Below, one piece after another: positions 52,453 to 61,377 of a DNA stretch of 64,000 nt. Each line of letters starts with the position of its first letter. Position 1 is the first letter of the stretch. The translations under genes and the position numbers were made by a program. The notes beneath the pieces are model-generated. The model ran no database searches. It was not told the origin of the DNA and saw only the letters and a list, made by a program, of their open reading frames with translations. This stretch comes from Asaia sp. W19 (GTDB taxonomy: Bacteria > Pseudomonadota > Alphaproteobacteria > Acetobacterales > Acetobacteraceae), in NCBI RefSeq assembly GCF_003994335.1, contig NZ_PNQZ01000070.1, positions 98,185-162,184 of the forward strand, given 5' to 3'.

Positions 52453-52546
52453 GCCAGCCACGTCCGCCTACGGCGCCGAGGGGCATCCGAACGCCCCCGG
52501 GCAGCACAGCATCAGTCTGGGCGGCACAGGTCCAACGGAGCGGCTC

Positions 52547-55500
52547 TCAGACGGCGGAGAGTGCGCGCAGCCGTTCCAGCAAAGCGACGAGGGGATGGTC
52601 CAGCGATTGCCCCCGAAAGCGCTTGACCTGACTGCGGCAGGAATAGCCACTGGCCAGAACACGCGTGCCGCTCAGACCATCGAGATGCGGCCCCCAGGAT
52701 TGTTCGAATATCACGCGTGACGTTTCAACGTTGCGCGCTTCATGCCCGAAAGTGCCGGACATTCCGCAGCACCCGGTTTTCTCGAGTGTCAGAGTGAGTC
52801 CAAGCCGCGCGAAAAGCGCCTGCCAGTCCGAACCCGAACCGGCCAGGGCTGTCTTTTCAGTGCAATGACCAATGAACACATGCGCCTGGCCCGTTTCCTT
52901 GCTTTCGTGCGGCTTGAGGGCACGCAACAGGAATTCCTGTGGGAGCAGAATATCAGGCGTTGCGGAAAGTCCCGGCAGCTTGCGATATTCCTGACGGTAG
53001 ACGAGGGTCATCGCCGGATCGAGTCCCACAATCGGCACACCAGCCGAGGCAAGAACGCGCAGCACCGATATATTGCGGCGCGCCTGACGGGCGAAAAGCC
53101 CGAGGAAGCCGTGCACATGCAGCGGCTTTCCACAAGCCAGGCTCTCAGCCAGGAAAACGCGATAACCGCAGCGCGCAGCGAGTTCGACGAATGCGGCCAC
53201 CAGATCGGTTTCGAAATGCCGGGTGAAGAGATCCGGCATGAGGATGACGGAACGCGCACGCTCTGCCTGGGTCAGCGCCAGAATCCGTTCGGGAGTTGCG
53301 GGCTGGACCTCCCATTCATCGCAGACTCCTTGCAGCGTGCCACGCGACAGACGCGGCATATCCACCAGCCCAAGCCCCCGCTGCAAAAGCGCCCGCACCG
53401 GCGGCAACGCCGTACCGAGGTTGTAGAGCGGCGCCAAGCGCGCCATGAGCGGCAAGGCGTATTCAATCATCCCGACCAGATAATCACGCAGGGGCCGCGC
53501 ATAACGCTGATGATACAGTCTCAGAAAGCGTGACCGGAAATCGGGTACATCGACCTTAACCGGGCATTGGCTCGTGCAGGATTTACAGGCGAGACAACTG
53601 GCAAGCGCGTCATAGAGCTGATGCGAAAAATCGAGCGGGGCGCGGCTGCGACAGTGAAATACTGCTCGGATCCGGGCAACCAGCGATGAAGGCGCATTTT
53701 CGAGCGTCGCCACGTCGATCCCGGCCCCTGCCTGCAGGCGCAGCCATTCGCGCATGAGGGACGCACGGCCCTTAGGAGAGAAACGTCGGTCGCGTGTCGC
53801 CTTCCAGGACGGACACATCGGGTCGTCCTGATCGTAATTGAAACAGGCCCCGTTACCGTTGCAATGCATGGCAGCGCCGAAGCCCTTCCAGACCGGATCT
53901 TGTATCTGCCGATCCTGCGCGCCACGGAGGGGCACCCCATCCACGCGCAGGAGGGGCTCCCGACATCTTGCTGGCGCAGCGATCTTGCCGGGATTGAGCT
54001 GGTTATGAGGGTCGAACACGCCCTTGATCTCTTCGAGACAGGGATAGAGCGGACCAAAGACATCGGGCACATATTCCGAACGCACGCCCTTGCCATGCTC
54101 TCCCCAGAGAAGGCCGCCGTAACGACGTGTCAGACGATGAACCTCATCGCTCAGCGGACGGATGAGCGCGGCGTCACGCGGGTTGCGCATGTCGAGCAGG
54201 GGACGCACATGCAGCACCCCGGCATCGACATGACCAAACATGCCGTAATCGAGCCCATGACTGTCCAGCAGGGTGCGGAACTCAGCGATGAAATCGGCCA
54301 GCTTCTCGGGCGGGACCGCCGTGTCTTCGACGAAAGGCTGCGGACGGGCTTCACCCTGGACATTGCCCAGCAAACCCACGGCCCGCTTGCGCATGGCATA
54401 GACCTGCGAAACGGATGTGCGCCCCTCGGCCAGGGTGTGACCGCGCCTTTGGACGGTTCTGTCCTGCCTCAGATGTTCAAGGAAAGCATCGACCGTTTCG
54501 CGAAGTGCCGCCGCGTCATGCCCGGCAAACTCGACGAGGTTCAGCCCCTGTGCGGGGCCTGCGGCATCTTCGGGAAAATAGCTCTCGACCGAATTCCAGA
54601 CAAAATCATGCATGGCAAGACCGAGAACCTTCGAATCGATGGTTTCGATCGACAGAGGTTTGAGCCCGATCAGCGCGCGCGCGTCACGCAGCGCCTCCAT
54701 GAAACTCCCATACCGGATATTCACCAGAATGCTGTGGGGCGGGATCGCCAGCAGATTCAGTTTTGCCTCGGCCAGAAATCCCAGCGTTCCTTCAGACCCG
54801 CAAATCAGGCTCGTCAGATCGAAACGTCCCTCTGCGTCGCGCAGGTGACGCAGATCATATCCAGTCAGGCAGCGATTAAGTTTGGGGAAGATCCGCTCGA
54901 TGGTCTCCTTCTCACGCTCATGAATCGCAGCCACGCAATCATGGATGCGGGCGACATGGCTTTTACCGCGCCTGAGCGCGTTCAGTTCCGCGTCATCGCG
55001 TTTCACACTGTCCAGAACCTCTCCGCCCATCAGGACCGTGGAGAGCCCCAGAACGTGATCGCGCGTCTTGCCGTAGGTGCAGCTTCCCTGCCCGCTTGCA
55101 TCGGTGCTGATCATGCCGCCAATGGTCGCACGATTGGACGTCGAGAGTTCAGGGGCGAAAAAGAGCCCATGCGCGGCCACAGCGGCATTGAGCTGGTCTT
55201 TCACCACACCAGGCTCGACGCGCACCCACCTCTCCTCGACATTGATCTCAAGGATACGGTTCATGTGGCGCGATAGATCGACCACGATCCCATCGGTCAG
55301 GGACTGGCCATTGGTGCCGGTCCCGCCGCCGCGCGGGGCGAACACTACGCCGCGCCAGGCATCCTGTCCGGCCAGACGGGTGAGTACCTCCAGATCCTGA
55401 CGATGCCGGGGGCAGATGACGGCCTCAGGATGGCGCTGATAGATCGAATTATCGGTGGCATGCACCAGGCGCGTGTCATGACCCGTGCCAATCTCGCCCG

Positions 55501-55588
55501 CGAACCCGGCATCGTGCAGCGCCTCGAGAAAGGCGGCATGGGTGCCGGAATTGCCAGGGGTCTTGTCGAGAACAGCGATCATGTTCAT
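52547..55588 (-). CDS. FAD/Fe-S D-2-hydroxyacid dehydrogenase, YdiJ-like
   Basis: 1013 residues. N-terminal FAD-binding PCMH domain (FAPRGGGTGTNGQSLTDGI, TIGGMISTDASGQGSCTYG), an FAD-linked oxidase C-terminal domain, then a ferredoxin-type region (CLACKSCTSQCP) and a C-terminal CCG-type part with TGCCGMSGTFGHE. Length and domain order match E. coli YdiJ (1018 residues), a D-2-hydroxyglutarate dehydrogenase; D-lactate is a second possibility. Membrane-linked electron transfer to quinones is likely. Start ATG 55588 (or 55582). A single long gene instead of separate oxidase and iron-sulfur subunits. Confidence 0.88.
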   Translation of the reverse strand: MNMIAVLDKTPGNSGTHAAFLEALHDAGFAGEIGTGHDTRLVHATDNSIYQRHPEAVICPRHRQDLEVLTRLAGQDAWRGVVFAPRGGGTGTNGQSLTDGIVVDLSRHMNRILEINVEERWVRVEPGVVKDQLNAAVAAHGLFFAPELSTSNRATIGGMISTDASGQGSCTYGKTRDHVLGLSTVLMGGEVLDSVKRDDAELNALRRGKSHVARIHDCVAAIHEREKETIERIFPKLNRCLTGYDLRHLRDAEGRFDLTSLICGSEGTLGFLAEAKLNLLAIPPHSILVNIRYGSFMEALRDARALIGLKPLSIETIDSKVLGLAMHDFVWNSVESYFPEDAAGPAQGLNLVEFAGHDAAALRETVDAFLEHLRQDRTVQRRGHTLAEGRTSVSQVYAMRKRAVGLLGNVQGEARPQPFVEDTAVPPEKLADFIAEFRTLLDSHGLDYGMFGHVDAGVLHVRPLLDMRNPRDAALIRPLSDEVHRLTRRYGGLLWGEHGKGVRSEYVPDVFGPLYPCLEEIKGVFDPHNQLNPGKIAAPARCREPLLRVDGVPLRGAQDRQIQDPVWKGFGAAMHCNGNGACFNYDQDDPMCPSWKATRDRRFSPKGRASLMREWLRLQAGAGIDVATLENAPSSLVARIRAVFHCRSRAPLDFSHQLYDALASCLACKSCTSQCPVKVDVPDFRSRFLRLYHQRYARPLRDYLVGMIEYALPLMARLAPLYNLGTALPPVRALLQRGLGLVDMPRLSRGTLQGVCDEWEVQPATPERILALTQAERARSVILMPDLFTRHFETDLVAAFVELAARCGYRVFLAESLACGKPLHVHGFLGLFARQARRNISVLRVLASAGVPIVGLDPAMTLVYRQEYRKLPGLSATPDILLPQEFLLRALKPHESKETGQAHVFIGHCTEKTALAGSGSDWQALFARLGLTLTLEKTGCCGMSGTFGHEARNVETSRVIFEQSWGPHLDGLSGTRVLASGYSCRSQVKRFRGQSLDHPLVALLERLRALSAV

Positions 55589-55746
55589 GGCCGGTCATCC
55601 ATCACGATGGGTGCGGACCGGTATGGAAGCTCGGACACCGCGCGCAGTGCACTGGATTACCCCGAACGATGGGGAAACGATAGAGAGCAGAACCGGGATG
55701 ACGTTACCCGGCTGACGGGGCAGCGTAAGCCTGTCGGTCCATGCGC

Positions 55747-56076
55747 TCAGGAGCGCGTCAGGACGATCAGCGCGCGCCGCTCCTGGGCAATGCCCGTGCG
55801 CAGATGTCCATGAGCGCACAGTGCCTCGCCCTCATGCTCGAGATACATGGCCTGATTGATGATGGGGGGCGTGGCCGTGGCGGTCTGGCGCAGCGTCCGA
55901 TGGACCTTGCGCGCCAGCGTCTTGCAATATTCCAGAGTGTCGCTCGTCACGGCCATGGGAACAGCCTCACTCCGTACAGGCAGTGAGCGCGGCCCCCCTA
56001 TCGTTTCAGCCTCGGCAATGCCGGGCAGGCCGAGGGCGCAGGTCAGGCAAAGCAGCGTGATGGCGGTTTGGGTCAT
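55747..56076 (-). CDS. Small secreted Cys-containing protein, function unknown
   Basis: 109 residues from ATG 56076. Signal peptide (ITLLCLTCALGLPGIAEA). The mature part contains LEYCKTLARKVHRTL and EGEALCAHGHLRTGI, with two cysteines that could form a disulfide, and an alpha-helical character. From memory it resembles small periplasmic proteins of Acetobacteraceae with a 'YC..L...V' and 'GE.LC..GH.R.GI..LR.AL' pattern. It starts 88 bases after the kinase stop on the same strand, so it may be the last gene of the protease/regulator/kinase operon and could be a periplasmic modulator of the kinase (inference). Confidence 0.6.
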   Translation of the reverse strand: MTQTAITLLCLTCALGLPGIAEAETIGGPRSLPVRSEAVPMAVTSDTLEYCKTLARKVHRTLRQTATATPPIINQAMYLEHEGEALCAHGHLRTGIAQERRALIVLTRS

Positions 56077-56163
56077 GAAACCCGCACTATGCCAGTCTGT
56101 ATTGCGGTCTGATGGGCCCGACATGAAGACTTGGTTATGTGGTCAATTTTCCTGACCGATGCG

Positions 56164-57576
56164 TCAATTCAGCGTCGTGTCGTCAACGGGCAGGCTGAGA
56201 ACCACCCTCAGCCCACGTTGCAGCGGCTCGAGGGCCAGAGTTCCACGATGCAGTTGCGCCACGGCCTGGACGAGCGACAGCCCGAGGCCCGCACCAGGGG
56301 TGTTGCGTGCCTGATCAGCCCGGAAAAACCGCTCGGAAGCGCGCAAAAGATCCTCGGCCGACATGCCAGGGCCCTCATCGGTCACGCTGATCCGCACCAG
56401 CGCGCCCGAGGTGCTGGCGCGCAGGGTCACGGTCGTTTCCGCAGGCGAGAACTTGATGGCGTTATCGATCATATTGGCCACGGCCTGCTGGATCAGACGC
56501 GCATCACCATGGAAAAACAGGCGCGGCGGCAGATCGAGCGCGATCTGCAACCCGGCATCTTCCGCCGTGGCTTCATAGAGCTCAGCGATATCGTGCAGCG
56601 GCCTGATCAGATCGGTCGTCTCAAACGCTGCGCGGCGCGCCCCGGCCTCGATCTGGGCAATACGCATCAGGGCATCGAACACCGCCGTGACGTGATCCAG
56701 GTCTGCCACGGCGCGATAGATCGCATCATGCATCTCCTCGGTGGAGCGCGCATGGAGGGCTGCATCCTCAAGGCGATTGCGCGCTCTGGTGATGGGCGTA
56801 CGCAGATCATGGGCGATGGAATTCGAGACCTGCTTCACTCCCTCCATCAGCTTGGAAATTCGGTCGAGCATGCGATTGATCGAATGGGAGACGAGATCGA
56901 CGTCATTGCCGACGAGGGGCATACGCTGGCGCATATCGCCATTCGCAAGAGCCGTGGTGGTACGCGCGATAGAACTGAGAATACGGCTGAAGATACCCCG
57001 CACCACCCAGGCGCCGCCTATCGCCAGCGCCGTCACCATCAGCCAGGACCAGAGGAAGGTCTCTGTCAGCACGCGGCGCAATATATCGCGCCCTCTGATA
57101 TCGCGCCCGACCAGCAATTGCAGCCCATCCGGCAGCACATAGGCGTGCATGGCCGCCGAGATCGTGTTACCGGCGCGGCTGATCTTGAGCGTATAGAAGC
57201 GATCTGCTCTCTGCACGGCCTCAGGCCAGGCAGGCATGTTCCCGGCAAGACGCTGGCCGCCCGGCGTGATCAGGAGATAGAGATCCTGATCTTCGACATC
57301 CTGGTCCAGACGATCCTGGATTGCGCGTTGCAGGCTGGAGAGTCCCCCCTGCATCCAGCGCTCGGCGAGACCGTGAGCATCGGCGTCGACGGCCTGTCCG
57401 ACCTCGCGCTCCAGTGCGCCTATAGTGTGCCACCACAGAAATGTCAGGAACAGCGTGGCCGAAAGGGCAAAGACCAGCCCATAGGCCAGAGAGAAACCAA
57501 GCCCCGCCGAACGAAATCGCCAGGCGCGCTTCCACCAGACGCGAAGCAGGGGAAAGCGCGACAGGCTGAACCTCAT
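56164..57576 (-). CDS. Two-component sensor histidine kinase
   Basis: 470 residues. TM1 at about 28-50, a periplasmic loop of about 120 residues, TM2 at about 175-192, HAMP, HisKA with His256 in SNSIAHDLRTP, N-box ANMIDNAIKF (368-376), DEGPG (400-404) and the GAGLGLSL G2 box. Kinase of the PmrB/TctE-like envelope class. Starts 18 bases after the response regulator, same strand. The periplasmic part has no recognised sensor fold. Probably senses an envelope signal, given the DegP-type gene upstream. Confidence 0.93.
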   Translation of the reverse strand: MRFSLSRFPLLRVWWKRAWRFRSAGLGFSLAYGLVFALSATLFLTFLWWHTIGALEREVGQAVDADAHGLAERWMQGGLSSLQRAIQDRLDQDVEDQDLYLLITPGGQRLAGNMPAWPEAVQRADRFYTLKISRAGNTISAAMHAYVLPDGLQLLVGRDIRGRDILRRVLTETFLWSWLMVTALAIGGAWVVRGIFSRILSSIARTTTALANGDMRQRMPLVGNDVDLVSHSINRMLDRISKLMEGVKQVSNSIAHDLRTPITRARNRLEDAALHARSTEEMHDAIYRAVADLDHVTAVFDALMRIAQIEAGARRAAFETTDLIRPLHDIAELYEATAEDAGLQIALDLPPRLFFHGDARLIQQAVANMIDNAIKFSPAETTVTLRASTSGALVRISVTDEGPGMSAEDLLRASERFFRADQARNTPGAGLGLSLVQAVAQLHRGTLALEPLQRGLRVVLSLPVDDTTLN

Positions 57577-57594
57577 GAAGTTATCTCATCCTGC

Positions 57595-58275
57595 TCAATT
57601 GGCGCGCAGGATGTAGCCTGCATTGCGGATCGTATGGATCAGCGCAGTTTCAAAGGGCTTGTCAACCTTCTGACGCAGACGCGAGACATGCACGTCAATC
57701 ACGTTGGTCTGCGGGTCGAAGTGATAGTCCCAAACGCGCTCCAGCAGCATGGTGCGGGTGACAACCTGACCGGCATGACGCATCAGAAATTCGAGCAGGC
57801 GGAATTCGCGCGGCTGCAGATCAATCTTCTCCTCACCGCGCTTTACCGTACGCGAGAGAAGATCCATTTCCAGATCTGCCACGGTCAGCTTCGTCTGGGG
57901 AGCCTGCTCGGCGCTGCCACGGCGGGCCAGAGCCTCGACACGGGCCAGAAGCTCCGAAAAGGCGAAAGGCTTGGTCATGTAATCGTCGCCGCCAGCCTTC
58001 AACCCGGCCACACGCTCATCCACATCGGCCAGCGCCGAGAGCAACAGAACGGGGGTCGCGTTGTTTTGCGCACGCAACGTCTCGAGAATGCGCAGACCGT
58101 CAATGCCGCCCGGCAGCATGCGATCGAGAATAACGATATCGAAGTTCTCGCTCACGGCGAGGAACAGACCGTCCTTCCCGTTATCGGCTTCCTCGACAAG
58201 GTGCCCGGTTTCCTTCAGGCCCTTCACGATGAAGCTCCTGACGGTTGGATCATCCTCGACAAGCAGAATACGCAT
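57595..58275 (-). CDS. OmpR-family response regulator
   Basis: 226 residues. Receiver domain with D8/D9 acid pocket, phospho-acceptor D51 (ILDRMLPG) and K of DYMTKPF at about 103; C-terminal winged helix with KIDLQPREFRLLEFLMRHAG, LLERVWDYHFDP and TNVIDVHVSRLRQKVD. ATG 58275 is preceded by AAGGA; the frame extends to 58317 but that start has no site. Pairs with the kinase directly downstream. The upstream DegP-type gene ends 96 bases before it. Confidence 0.94.
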   Translation of the reverse strand: MRILLVEDDPTVRSFIVKGLKETGHLVEEADNGKDGLFLAVSENFDIVILDRMLPGGIDGLRILETLRAQNNATPVLLLSALADVDERVAGLKAGGDDYMTKPFAFSELLARVEALARRGSAEQAPQTKLTVADLEMDLLSRTVKRGEEKIDLQPREFRLLEFLMRHAGQVVTRTMLLERVWDYHFDPQTNVIDVHVSRLRQKVDKPFETALIHTIRNAGYILRAN

Positions 58276-58371
58276 GGTCAGTCCTTGGCTCAGAGAAGCG
58301 GCAGGTCCGCCCCTCACTTTACGGTGACTGCATTATCTTTCAGTTACGCGCGAGAAGAAAGGGTTCTGTGA

Positions 58372-59553
58372 TCAGAGATCCGCATCTGCCGGGCGTTTCC
58401 CAATTGGAAGCGTGACAGTGACGGTCTTGCCTTTACGGATTACCGTGAATGTCACGGCGCTACCGGGTTTTCCGGCGGCGACCGTACGCAGCAACGCGCG
58501 ACCGTTCTCAACTGGAACGTTATTGATGGCGGTAATCTTGTCACCTTTCATCAATCCGCCCTTCTGGGCAGGACCGTTGCGATCCACGTCGACCAACACG
58601 ACCGATCCATCCCCGTCATCCAGGGTCACGCCCAGCCAACCATGATCGACATGGCCGGTGCGCCGTATCTCCTCGACGATCGGCGCCACGATTTCCGACG
58701 GGATGCCGAAACCTATCCCGACCGACCCGCCGGCGGGCGACACCATGGCGGCGTTCACGGCCACGACCTGACCCCGCATATTGAAGGCGGGGCCACCCGA
58801 ATTGCCCGGATTGATCGGTGCGTCGAGTTGCAGGAAGTCGTCGAGCGATCCGGCCCCGAGATCGCGGCCCCGGGCTGAAACGATCCCCGCGCTCACGGAG
58901 GAACCGAAACCGAAGGGATTACCCGCGACCAGGATCCAGTCGCCCACATTGACCTTGTGACTATCGCCCCAGGTGACATAGGGCAGCGGCTTGGGCGACT
59001 CCACCTTGATCACGGCAATGTCGGTCAGGGCATCCACCCCGACGAGCTTGGCAGGCAGTTCCTGCCCGTTTGAAAGCGAGACGGTCACGTTATCTGCATC
59101 GCCGACGACATGATCATTCGTGACGATGATCCCCGAAGGGTCGATGATGAACCCTGACCCCGCTCCCAGGATCTCCTCCTGATGGCGCTGCATCTTCTCG
59201 CGATAACGCTTTTCGAGCGGGGTGCCCTTGATCTGGGCAGGAACCTTGCCTCCCCCTTCCGAACTGATCTGCGTGATGGCGATATTCACAACCGCCGGAA
59301 TCACGCGCTGGACCAGAGGGGCGAAAGAAAGCGGCCCTGACTGTACGAGCACGGGCGGCAGGGCCGGCGTTCCATCCGGCACGGCCGCCTGGGCCGGAAT
59401 CTGCACCGTGTTCGCCGGAGGAACGGCAGGAATGGCAGGATGACTTGGCTGTGGCGGCGGATGCGGCAGAAATTTCTCCAGAAATGCCGGCAGGGCGTGG
59501 GCCTGCTTCACGCCGAACCCGGCCAGGACGAGGAGAACAAGAGCTGCGCGCAT
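58372..59553 (-). CDS. DegP/HtrA-type periplasmic serine protease
   Basis: About 393 residues. Signal peptide (MRAALVLLVLAGFGVKQAHA), then a Pro-rich linker (QPSHPAIPAVPPAN), the trypsin-like domain with His (TNDHVVGD), Asp (LTDIAVIKV) and Ser (NPGNSGGPAF), and one PDZ domain at the C-terminus (LGVTLDDGDGS...PVENGRALLRT). The single PDZ makes it DegS-like in architecture, but the signal peptide appears cleavable. ATG 59553 is chosen for the clean signal peptide; the frame runs on to 59739. Degrades misfolded envelope proteins. It heads a likely operon with the response regulator, kinase and small secreted protein. Confidence 0.9.
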   Translation of the reverse strand: MRAALVLLVLAGFGVKQAHALPAFLEKFLPHPPPQPSHPAIPAVPPANTVQIPAQAAVPDGTPALPPVLVQSGPLSFAPLVQRVIPAVVNIAITQISSEGGGKVPAQIKGTPLEKRYREKMQRHQEEILGAGSGFIIDPSGIIVTNDHVVGDADNVTVSLSNGQELPAKLVGVDALTDIAVIKVESPKPLPYVTWGDSHKVNVGDWILVAGNPFGFGSSVSAGIVSARGRDLGAGSLDDFLQLDAPINPGNSGGPAFNMRGQVVAVNAAMVSPAGGSVGIGFGIPSEIVAPIVEEIRRTGHVDHGWLGVTLDDGDGSVVLVDVDRNGPAQKGGLMKGDKITAINNVPVENGRALLRTVAAGKPGSAVTFTVIRKGKTVTVTLPIGKRPADADL

Positions 59554-59868
59554 CAAGAAACCACAGACAGGGCAAATTTCAGGGTCATGGGGGCACGATA
59601 GCGCAGAAACGAAATGATTCCATCTCCCTTCCTGATCCGTTTTACCCGGCTGACCGAGAGGCCCTCTCGCCGGTGCGCAGGAACGAGGGCCAGCATGCCG
59701 CTCTGACTGAGCGGGTTGAGGATTGTCATGCGGCGCCACCTTTGGCAGGACAAAAGGACGGGCTGATCGCGTATCACCCGTGATGCCCCTGAGCGGCTCT
59801 GGGCTAGAGCGACTTTGGGCAGGATATGGCCTGCCGGGATCAAAGCGGCGTTTTCACAAGGATGAGCG
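59554..59868. other. Divergent region between protease and hldE
   Basis: Should contain the promoters of the protease gene (-) and hldE (+). AAGGATGAG just before 59869 is the hldE ribosome site. No inverted repeat or other gene stands out. Confidence 0.4.
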
Positions 59869-61329
59869 ATGATTAGTGACTTCATATTCGGACGGGTCTT
59901 GATCATCGGCGATCTGCTGCTCGACTGCTATATCCATGGGTCCGTCGATCGCATCTCTCCCGAGGCCCCGGTACCGGTCCTTTTGCGCGCCAAGCACAGC
60001 ACCGTGCCCGGTGGCGCAGCCAATGTCGCCATGAACGCCGCTGCCCTGGGCTGTGCCGTCGATCTGGTCGGGCTCGTCGGTCAGGACAGCTCTGCTCACG
60101 AATTCCGCCGCGCAATCGGCCGTCAGCCGTCTATTGATCTGACGCATCTGGTGGAGGATCCTGACTGGGTGACGATCACCAAGACGCGCGTCCTGAGCGG
60201 GCGGCAGCAGATCGTGCGTATTGATGAGGAGCCCTCCGTCGTCGTGGCACCTGCCGCGCAGGAACGCCTCATCGCTGCAGCCCTCGTCGCCATGGACCGG
60301 GCGGATGTCGTGGTGTGCTCTGATTATGCCAAGGGTGTGCTGAGCGACGCCGTGCTTCAGGCCGTCATACAGGCGGCAAATCTGCGTGGTATCCCGGTGG
60401 TCGTCGATCCCAAACGCCGCGATCTTTCGGCCTATAAGGGCGCCCAGCTGATCACCCCGAACCGCAAGGAGTTGGCAGCGGCCACGGGGCTGCCCGTTGG
60501 CAGCGACACCGAGATTCATTTTGCGGCGCTCGCCGCACAGGAGCAATTCGGCGGCGATGTGCTGGTCACGCGTTCTGAAGAGGGCATGACCCTGCTGGAG
60601 CGCAATGGACGCATGACGCATGCACACGTGCCGAAATCTGAAGTTTTCGACGTGTCTGGTGCGGGTGATACCGTGGTCGCCACGCTTGCCGGCATGATAT
60701 CCGCCAAGGCTGATCTGCGCACTGCCATGGTGATCGCGACAAATGCGGCCGCGATCGTCATCGGGAAGCTCGGCACCGCCACGGTTTCACGCGCAGAGCT
60801 GAGCGCAGCCCTCAAATCCAAGATCGACCGCGATGGCGTAATCGCGACCCTGGCTCAGGCTCAGGCCATGATAGAGGCCTGGCGCCAGCATGGTGCATGT
60901 GTCGTGTTCACCAATGGATGCTTCGACTTGCTGCACCCTGGCCATATTGCACTCATCCAGGCTGCTGCGCGCGAGGGAGACAAGCTGATCGTTGCGCTGA
61001 ACAGCGACGCCTCGGTACGACGCCTGAAGGGAGAGGAGCGGCCGCTTCAGGACGAGCAGGCACGCGCAATCGTGATGGGCGCCCTGCGCGATGTCGATCT
61101 GGTCGTCATTTTCGATGAAGACACGCCTTTTGAGACGATTTGCGCCCTTCGTCCGGACATTATCGTCAAGGGGGCGGATTACACCGAAGACGAGGTTGTC
61201 GGTGGAGACGTTGTGAAATCCTATGGTGGTCGCGTCGTACTGGCCGATCTGGTATCAGGGCGCTCGACAACCTCGATCGTGCGCAAGATGAAAACCGCCC
61301 CCAAGACGGACGAGCCGATCAGCAAGTGA
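59869..61329 (+). CDS. hldE: Bifunctional heptose 7-phosphate kinase / heptose 1-phosphate adenylyltransferase
   Basis: 486 residues. Kinase half (about 1-320): RVLIIGDLLLDCYIHGSVDRISPEAPVPV and VSGAGDTVVATLAG (GAGD base). Nucleotidyltransferase half (about 340-486): FTNGCFDLLHPGHIALI (HxGH), KLIVALNSDASVRRLKGEERP and RALRP-type VKGADYTEDEVVG. Makes ADP-D-glycero-beta-D-manno-heptose for the LPS inner core, with GmhA and GmhB elsewhere. Normal length of the bifunctional form. An AGE-family isomerase gene follows after 48 bases, possibly co-transcribed. Confidence 0.95.
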   Translation: MISDFIFGRVLIIGDLLLDCYIHGSVDRISPEAPVPVLLRAKHSTVPGGAANVAMNAAALGCAVDLVGLVGQDSSAHEFRRAIGRQPSIDLTHLVEDPDWVTITKTRVLSGRQQIVRIDEEPSVVVAPAAQERLIAAALVAMDRADVVVCSDYAKGVLSDAVLQAVIQAANLRGIPVVVDPKRRDLSAYKGAQLITPNRKELAAATGLPVGSDTEIHFAALAAQEQFGGDVLVTRSEEGMTLLERNGRMTHAHVPKSEVFDVSGAGDTVVATLAGMISAKADLRTAMVIATNAAAIVIGKLGTATVSRAELSAALKSKIDRDGVIATLAQAQAMIEAWRQHGACVVFTNGCFDLLHPGHIALIQAAAREGDKLIVALNSDASVRRLKGEERPLQDEQARAIVMGALRDVDLVVIFDEDTPFETICALRPDIIVKGADYTEDEVVGGDVVKSYGGRVVLADLVSGRSTTSIVRKMKTAPKTDEPISK

Positions 61330-61377
61330 ACCCGGCCTCGAAGTGACTGGCCCCAACGTGATTGGCCCCCGAGTGAT
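61330..61377 (+). repeat. Short imperfect tandem repeat between hldE and AGE gene
   Basis: Three degenerate units of about 15-17 bases (…GAAGTGACTGGCCCC, AACGTGATTGGCCCCC, GAGTGATATG) fill the 48-base spacer. The last copy overlaps the AGE start codon. It may be spacer duplication by slippage; no secondary structure of note. Confidence 0.35.

Noticed and set aside
53864..55276. Plus-strand open frame of 470 codons inside the YdiJ-like gene
   Set aside because: Antisense to an intact FAD/Fe-S dehydrogenase; no start context or recognisable domain.
56131..58371. Long plus-strand open frame (746 codons) across the kinase and regulator genes
   Set aside because: It runs antisense to clear histidine kinase and response regulator genes with all motifs intact; long antisense frames are common in GC-rich DNA with strong third-position bias.
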